Assembly: GCA_040218535.1 (NCBI GenBank)
Contig: JAVJRG010000009.1
Coordinates: 1-64,000, forward strand
Length of the DNA stretch: 64,000 nt
Source: Lacipirellulaceae bacterium
GTDB lineage: Bacteria; Planctomycetota; Planctomycetia; Pirellulales; Lacipirellulaceae
Reading direction: 5' to 3'
The position numbers and the translations under genes are program-made. The notes under the pieces are model-generated. The model was given only the letters and a program-made list of their open reading frames with translations, did not search any database and had not been told where the DNA came from. Positions 59,928-64,000 of the stretch are shown in pieces (within the stretch, counting starts at the first letter, position 1; each line of letters begins with the position of its first letter).

Positions 59928-61337
59928 CTAGTGCTGTTTCTGTTGAGTGAAAGAACTAAGGATTAAGTAAAGAATACCACAAGCGATCCACGCAGGGATC
60001 ACCGCGTAGGCCGCGAATAAATCTTGCTTCAAAATCAGGTAAAGGCCCACCGAGACGGGCGCTAGCCAAGCAATCAGTACCGCGATATTGACCGGCAACG
60101 ATCGCTGGTGAGCGTATTCCTCAGACAGCCGGAACTTTTTCATGAAGTAATGATCCACGAAGATCACCGCCCCCATCGGCCCGAGGACGGTGCCGTAGGT
60201 TCCGACGAAATCCAACAGCTTGTAGGCCAAGCTTGGGAACGCTCCCGCCAACGTGGCGACTGCCCCAGCCACTAGCGTCATCGTCGTTCGAGAAGCGGTA
60301 GGAACTACCCCCTGGAAAGCTAGACCAGCACGATAGATCGTTGGGTTGGCGGTAGTCCAACCAGCAATCACTACACAGATAATTCCCGCCAAGCCAATGG
60401 ACTGATAAGCAAGCAGGCCAGGATTTGCTGACGCCTTCCCTTGGCTGTCGACAGCCAATTCGGGCTGAACCTTAATCAACGCGGCAAGCATCAAGGCTGC
60501 GGCGATCCAGGCCATATAGTGCCCCAGAAACATTCCGATTGCCGGAGCCCAGCCTGAGGAGGATCGCTTGGCGAATCGAAAGATCGAGAGGTCGGCCATA
60601 CCAAAGTGCATTGCCCCGTTGCAAAGCCAGGCGAACACCACGATTTTCCAGAACCCAAACTCCCCAGGTCCGTTGCGCTCCTGCACGAACGCAATAGCGT
60701 CATTCCAAAACTGGCCATCGGTGATCGCGCTAAGACTGGTCGCTTCGGCTTGGACAAGCGAAATGATTCCGCACGCGGCAAAGATCGAGATCATCCATGG
60801 AGCGGCAATATTAGCCACGCGAGCAACCGTCTCGTAACCAGCCGCGGCGATCACGGCCATTACGAGACCAACGACGACAACAAGTCCCGTGAAGGAAGGG
60901 GCCCCAAAAGCGAAGGTTTCTTTGGGCACCTCGTACAGAATGTCAAAGGGAATACCAACAGCGCTAGCCGAGACGGTTACCATGGCCCCTGCAAGAAAGC
61001 AGAACAGGACACCATTGACCACGTTATAAAGTTTCACAAGCGATCCGCCCGCAATCCGCTCCAGTTGGTAGTAGAGCGTATAGCGTTTAGCGATTGCGAT
61101 TGGCGTGACAAGGTATCTCCAAGTCAGAACCGCCAATATGTTTCCTAGTAGAAGGCCAACGATCAGGTCTTGCAGACTCGCCCCCGCTGCAAGAAACAGA
61201 GGACCAATCATAAACTCGGTGCCAGCGGCGTGCTCGCCCGCATACATACCCCAGAACTTGCTTGGCCCCAACAGCGCGCTGTCCGGCACCCTCTCTCGTT
61301 CGAATTCCCCGGAGCTCTCTGCTTGTTCTTCCGCCAT
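59928..61337 (-). CDS. NCS1-type (cytosine/purine permease family) transporter
   Basis: 469 residues, twelve membrane helices. ALLGPSKFWGMYAGEHAAGT and PLFLAAGASLQDLIVGLLLG resemble the first helices of nucleobase cation symporters, with GTYGTVLGPMGAVIFVDHYF near the end. The usual substrates are nucleobases or related compounds. Its position 18 bp downstream of rhamnose isomerase suggests transport of a substrate or product of that pathway, but that is inference. Confidence 0.8.
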   Translation of the reverse strand: MAEEQAESSGEFERERVPDSALLGPSKFWGMYAGEHAAGTEFMIGPLFLAAGASLQDLIVGLLLGNILAVLTWRYLVTPIAIAKRYTLYYQLERIAGGSLVKLYNVVNGVLFCFLAGAMVTVSASAVGIPFDILYEVPKETFAFGAPSFTGLVVVVGLVMAVIAAAGYETVARVANIAAPWMISIFAACGIISLVQAEATSLSAITDGQFWNDAIAFVQERNGPGEFGFWKIVVFAWLCNGAMHFGMADLSIFRFAKRSSSGWAPAIGMFLGHYMAWIAAALMLAALIKVQPELAVDSQGKASANPGLLAYQSIGLAGIICVVIAGWTTANPTIYRAGLAFQGVVPTASRTTMTLVAGAVATLAGAFPSLAYKLLDFVGTYGTVLGPMGAVIFVDHYFMKKFRLSEEYAHQRSLPVNIAVLIAWLAPVSVGLYLILKQDLFAAYAVIPAWIACGILYLILSSFTQQKQH

Positions 61338-61355
61338 GACGCTTCAACTTTCTAT

Positions 61356-62615
61356 CTAGTTTCGTTCGCTGAGGGTTTTCTCTTCGTACTGTTTGACGTC
61401 TTGCAGCCATGCGGGGCCAACCGGCACGTCCTGTTTCTGACAGTAGTAGTCCCAAACTGCCCCGAGCGGCAGATTCTTGCTTTCTTCCAACCAAGCCAGT
61501 CGCGAAGTCAGGTCCCCCTCAGCTTCTTGTTCCTTGAGCAGTTCAACCGGTTCGAGAAGAGCGTTCAGTAGTGCTCGCAAGGTGGCCCGCGTTCCAATTA
61601 CCCAGGCTGCGATGCGATTAATGCTTGCGTCGAAGAAGTCGAGGCCGATGTGAACGCGTCCCAAATAGCCACCGCGTACGATTTCCTGAGCGATGGCCTG
61701 CAACTCGTCCGTATAGGTCACGACATGATCACTATCCCAACGAACGCCACGGCTAACGTGCAACAGAATCTCTTCGACCGACTGAAGGACGGAGGAGATT
61801 TTATCGGAGATCACCTCGGTCGGGTGAAAGTGTCCCGCATCAAGGCAAAGCAGCTTGTTGTTCTTGACCGCGTAACCGAGATAGAACTCGTGGGAACCAA
61901 CGACGTAACTCTCGGAGCCAATTCCAAAAAGCTTGCACTCGACGGCGTCTCGATTGTGCTGGGGATCGATAGCGTCAGCAAATATTGCATCCAGGGATTG
62001 CCCCAGCCTCTCTCGCGGTCCTCTGCGATCGACTGGGGTATCTTTGTAGCCATCTGGGATCCAAACGTTGTTGATGCAGGGTGTGCCCAATGCCTTCCCC
62101 ATTTCGGCGCCGATCTCACGGCAACGACGTCCGTGCTCGATCCAGAACTCGCGAATCCCCGCGTCTTGGTGAGAAAGAGTAAAACCGTCGGCTGATTTCG
62201 GGTGCGAGAAGTAAGTCGGGTTGAAATCGAGCCCCATCTTCTTTCCCGCAGCCCACTCGATCCAATTGGAAAAGTGCTCTGTGGAAAGTTGATCCCGGTC
62301 GACCTTCTTGCCGCCGGTTTCCGCATAGCAAGCGTGCAGGTTGAGTCGATGAGTCCCGGGAATCAAGGAGAGGGCTTGATCGAGATCGGCCCGTAATTCA
62401 TCGGCCGTGCGAGCCTTGCCGGGATAGTTCCCTGTGACGGCGATGCCGCCCGTCAACTCGCCATCGGGATTCTCAAAACCTCCCACGTCGTCTCCTTGCC
62501 AACAATGCAGCGAGACGGCGATCTCCTGGAGTTGCTCAATCGCTTTCTCCGTACTGACGCCGTGGGCGGCATACTGCTCACTCGCTAGTTGGTAGGCTTG
62601 TTCTACGTTCGACAT
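61356..62615 (-). CDS. rhaA: L-rhamnose isomerase
   Basis: 419 residues, full length. [15 protein letters not shown] start, [25 protein letters not shown] (metal-site region), [26 protein letters not shown] and [17 protein letters not shown]. Metal-dependent barrel that converts L-rhamnose to L-rhamnulose. 21 bp after rhaB. Confidence 0.95.
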   Translation of the reverse strand: MSNVEQAYQLASEQYAAHGVSTEKAIEQLQEIAVSLHCWQGDDVGGFENPDGELTGGIAVTGNYPGKARTADELRADLDQALSLIPGTHRLNLHACYAETGGKKVDRDQLSTEHFSNWIEWAAGKKMGLDFNPTYFSHPKSADGFTLSHQDAGIREFWIEHGRRCREIGAEMGKALGTPCINNVWIPDGYKDTPVDRRGPRERLGQSLDAIFADAIDPQHNRDAVECKLFGIGSESYVVGSHEFYLGYAVKNNKLLCLDAGHFHPTEVISDKISSVLQSVEEILLHVSRGVRWDSDHVVTYTDELQAIAQEIVRGGYLGRVHIGLDFFDASINRIAAWVIGTRATLRALLNALLEPVELLKEQEAEGDLTSRLAWLEESKNLPLGAVWDYYCQKQDVPVGPAWLQDVKQYEEKTLSERN

Positions 62616-62636
62616 CTAGATTATCCACAATCGTTA

Positions 62637-64000
62637 TTAGGACAGTATCGAGCGATACCGAGTGCGTTGTTCCTGCCAACGGTCCTCTGCAGGAGGGCTT
62701 AAGGTTTGTACGCCGAAGGAATCAGCGACGACGTGTCTCAGTTCATTGAGACTGCCAAGCTCTCCGCAACCTATTGCCTGCACCAGCAAGTTGCCGATGG
62801 CTGTCGCTTCGACAGGTCCAACGGCAACGGTCTTCCCGGTTGCTTCCGCTGTGAGTTCGTTCAGCAGATCGTTCTTTGTTCCACCACCGATGAGATGGAG
62901 CACGTCGACTTTTTGGTCGAGCACTTTCTCTAGCTGTCCAAGCGTATCATCGTAGCAGAGTGCGAGGCTCTCCAAGCAGCTGCGTACGATCTGGCCGACG
63001 GACTCGGGCACCGGCTGATCGGTTTTCCGCGCGAAGGTTTGAATCTTTTCGATCATCTTCCCCGGAGCCGCAAATTCGGGATAGTTCGGATCGACCAGCG
63101 TTCGACCTGCTTCGGCACTGCGAGCTTCTTGTGTGAGTTGAGCAAAATCGTAGTCTTGCCCCTTTGATTGCAAGTCGCGACGAACTTCTTGGACGAGCCA
63201 CAACCCCCCGATGTTCTTCAATAACCGGATCGTCCCGGAGACGCCCCGTTCATTCGTGAGCGGAATCTCTCGGCAGTCATCCGAGAAGCAGGGCTCGGCC
63301 AATTCAGCGCCGAGCAAAGACCAAGTACCACTGGACAAATACGCCCAGCTCGTTGCTTCATCCGCGGGCACGGCAGCGATCGCTGAACCTGTATCGTGCG
63401 TTGCGGGGACGATGACCTCGACATCACCATCCACCCCGGCTGACTCCGCAACTTCACGACGGAGTTTTCCGAGCGAGGTTCCCGGTTCGACGATATCGCC
63501 AAGAATGTGCGTTGGAAGCCCTAGTTGCTCGACGAGCTCGCGGTCCCACTCTCCTGATTCCACCTGCAACATACTGCTGGTGGAAGCGATCGTCCGCTCG
63601 ATGGCGACTTCCCCAGATAACCAGTAGTGGAGTAAGTCAGGCAGGAAAACCAACTTTGTAGCGGCTTCGAATAGCTGGGGCTCGCGTTCGTACCTGGCGG
63701 CCAATTGAAAGAGGCTATTAAACGGTAGAAGCTGAATCCCGGTGCGCGCGTAGAGCTTCTCAAAGCCTCCGAGCTGATCCATCACACGCTGGCACGCCTG
63801 CTCGTTTTGTGGATCGCGATAGCAGTGTGGCAAGGAAAGCACTTCACCGCTAGAGCCCAGGAGGGTCCAGTCGACCCCCCAAGTATCAACCCCCACCGAG
63901 GCCAACTTCACCTGATTATCGCGGCACCACTGGGATCCGCTTTTCAAACCAGTTAGTAGATTCAGCCAAATTCCCGTGAGATCCCAAACGGGGCCGGTTG
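62637..64000 (-). CDS. rhaB: Rhamnulokinase, N-terminus off the right edge
   Basis: About 454 residues visible; the frame is open through the right edge, so the first part of the FGGY kinase is missing. VGVDTWGVDWTLLG, GIQLLPFNSLFQLA, PATHDTGSAIAAVP, YLSSGTWSLLGAEL and LHLIGGGTKNDLLNELTAEA match RhaB. It phosphorylates L-rhamnulose with ATP. First visible gene of the rhaB-rhaA-permease series. Confidence 0.93.
   Translation of the reverse strand, partial: TGPVWDLTGIWLNLLTGLKSGSQWCRDNQVKLASVGVDTWGVDWTLLGSSGEVLSLPHCYRDPQNEQACQRVMDQLGGFEKLYARTGIQLLPFNSLFQLAARYEREPQLFEAATKLVFLPDLLHYWLSGEVAIERTIASTSSMLQVESGEWDRELVEQLGLPTHILGDIVEPGTSLGKLRREVAESAGVDGDVEVIVPATHDTGSAIAAVPADEATSWAYLSSGTWSLLGAELAEPCFSDDCREIPLTNERGVSGTIRLLKNIGGLWLVQEVRRDLQSKGQDYDFAQLTQEARSAEAGRTLVDPNYPEFAAPGKMIEKIQTFARKTDQPVPESVGQIVRSCLESLALCYDDTLGQLEKVLDQKVDVLHLIGGGTKNDLLNELTAEATGKTVAVGPVEATAIGNLLVQAIGCGELGSLNELRHVVADSFGVQTLSPPAEDRWQEQRTRYRSILS

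Overview
The window reads as the chromosome of a planctomycete-like bacterium. That placement is inferred from gene resemblance (an integrase N-terminus of planctomycete type, a Pirellulales-like rhamnose cluster) and not from a marker gene. It has three zones. Zone 1 (1-4.3 kb) is mobile or accessory DNA: a CRISPR array of 26 full repeats that continues off the left edge with no cas gene in view, a rolling-circle-type Rep gene with two small helix-turn-helix genes, and a 30-bp-arm inverted repeat upstream of rep. Zone 2 (4.33-51.55 kb) is a 47-kb island bounded by two direct copies of the 3' half of a tRNA-Pro gene (42 of 44 bases identical). A decayed integrase start lies just inside the left copy. 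A rho-independent-type hairpin that fits the original tRNA terminator sits 14 bases after the right copy. Zone 3 (51.6-64 kb) looks like core chromosome: birA beside pyruvate carboxylase, a short ribosome hibernation factor, nhaR, and a rhamnose cluster (permease, rhaA, rhaB cut by the right edge).

The island is the most interesting part. It encodes about 40 proteins typical of dormancy, low oxygen and energy limitation: seven universal stress proteins (one fused to a GspE/PilB-type ATPase, two tandem), Hsp20, two CBS-pair proteins, two hemerythrin-like proteins, a ferritin-like protein, cytochrome c', NAD-dependent formate dehydrogenase with an FNT-family formate channel, PEP synthase, cation pumps, and a sulfide/thiosulfate cassette. 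It also encodes its own two-component system: a histidine kinase that carries both a LOV (flavin, blue-light) domain and a FixL-type haem PAS domain, and an NtrC-family sigma-54 activator.

Reading the intergenic regions by eye I found up to 16 sigma-54 (-24/-12) promoter matches to TGGCACG-N4-TTGCW, all with GG-N10-GC spacing, in front of almost every operon of the island. Seven intergenic regions also carry a palindrome close to TGTGCG-N4-CGCACA. In five it lies between two divergent promoters and in two it serves a single one. In nearly every case it is centred about 80-100 bp from the -24 element. Kinase and regulator operons carry these elements too, implying autoregulation. I infer that the island is a self-contained light/oxygen-sensing, sigma-54-driven dormancy regulon, functionally analogous to mycobacterial DosR but built from different parts.

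Operons inferred from spacing and promoters: hsp20-usp; CBS-cinA-DUF2267-ICMT; FNT; usp/gspE-coiled coil-hemerythrin-GATase-ATP-grasp; GT4-phosphatase/EEP; fdh beta-alpha; usp-CaCA; hemerythrin-ppsA-P-ATPase-usp; usp-usp-CBS-usp; cyt c'-kinase-LOV/FixL kinase; BON; DHOD-like-regulator-membrane-VIT1; APH/AAA-TauE-MBL/rhodanese-YeeE-YeeE.
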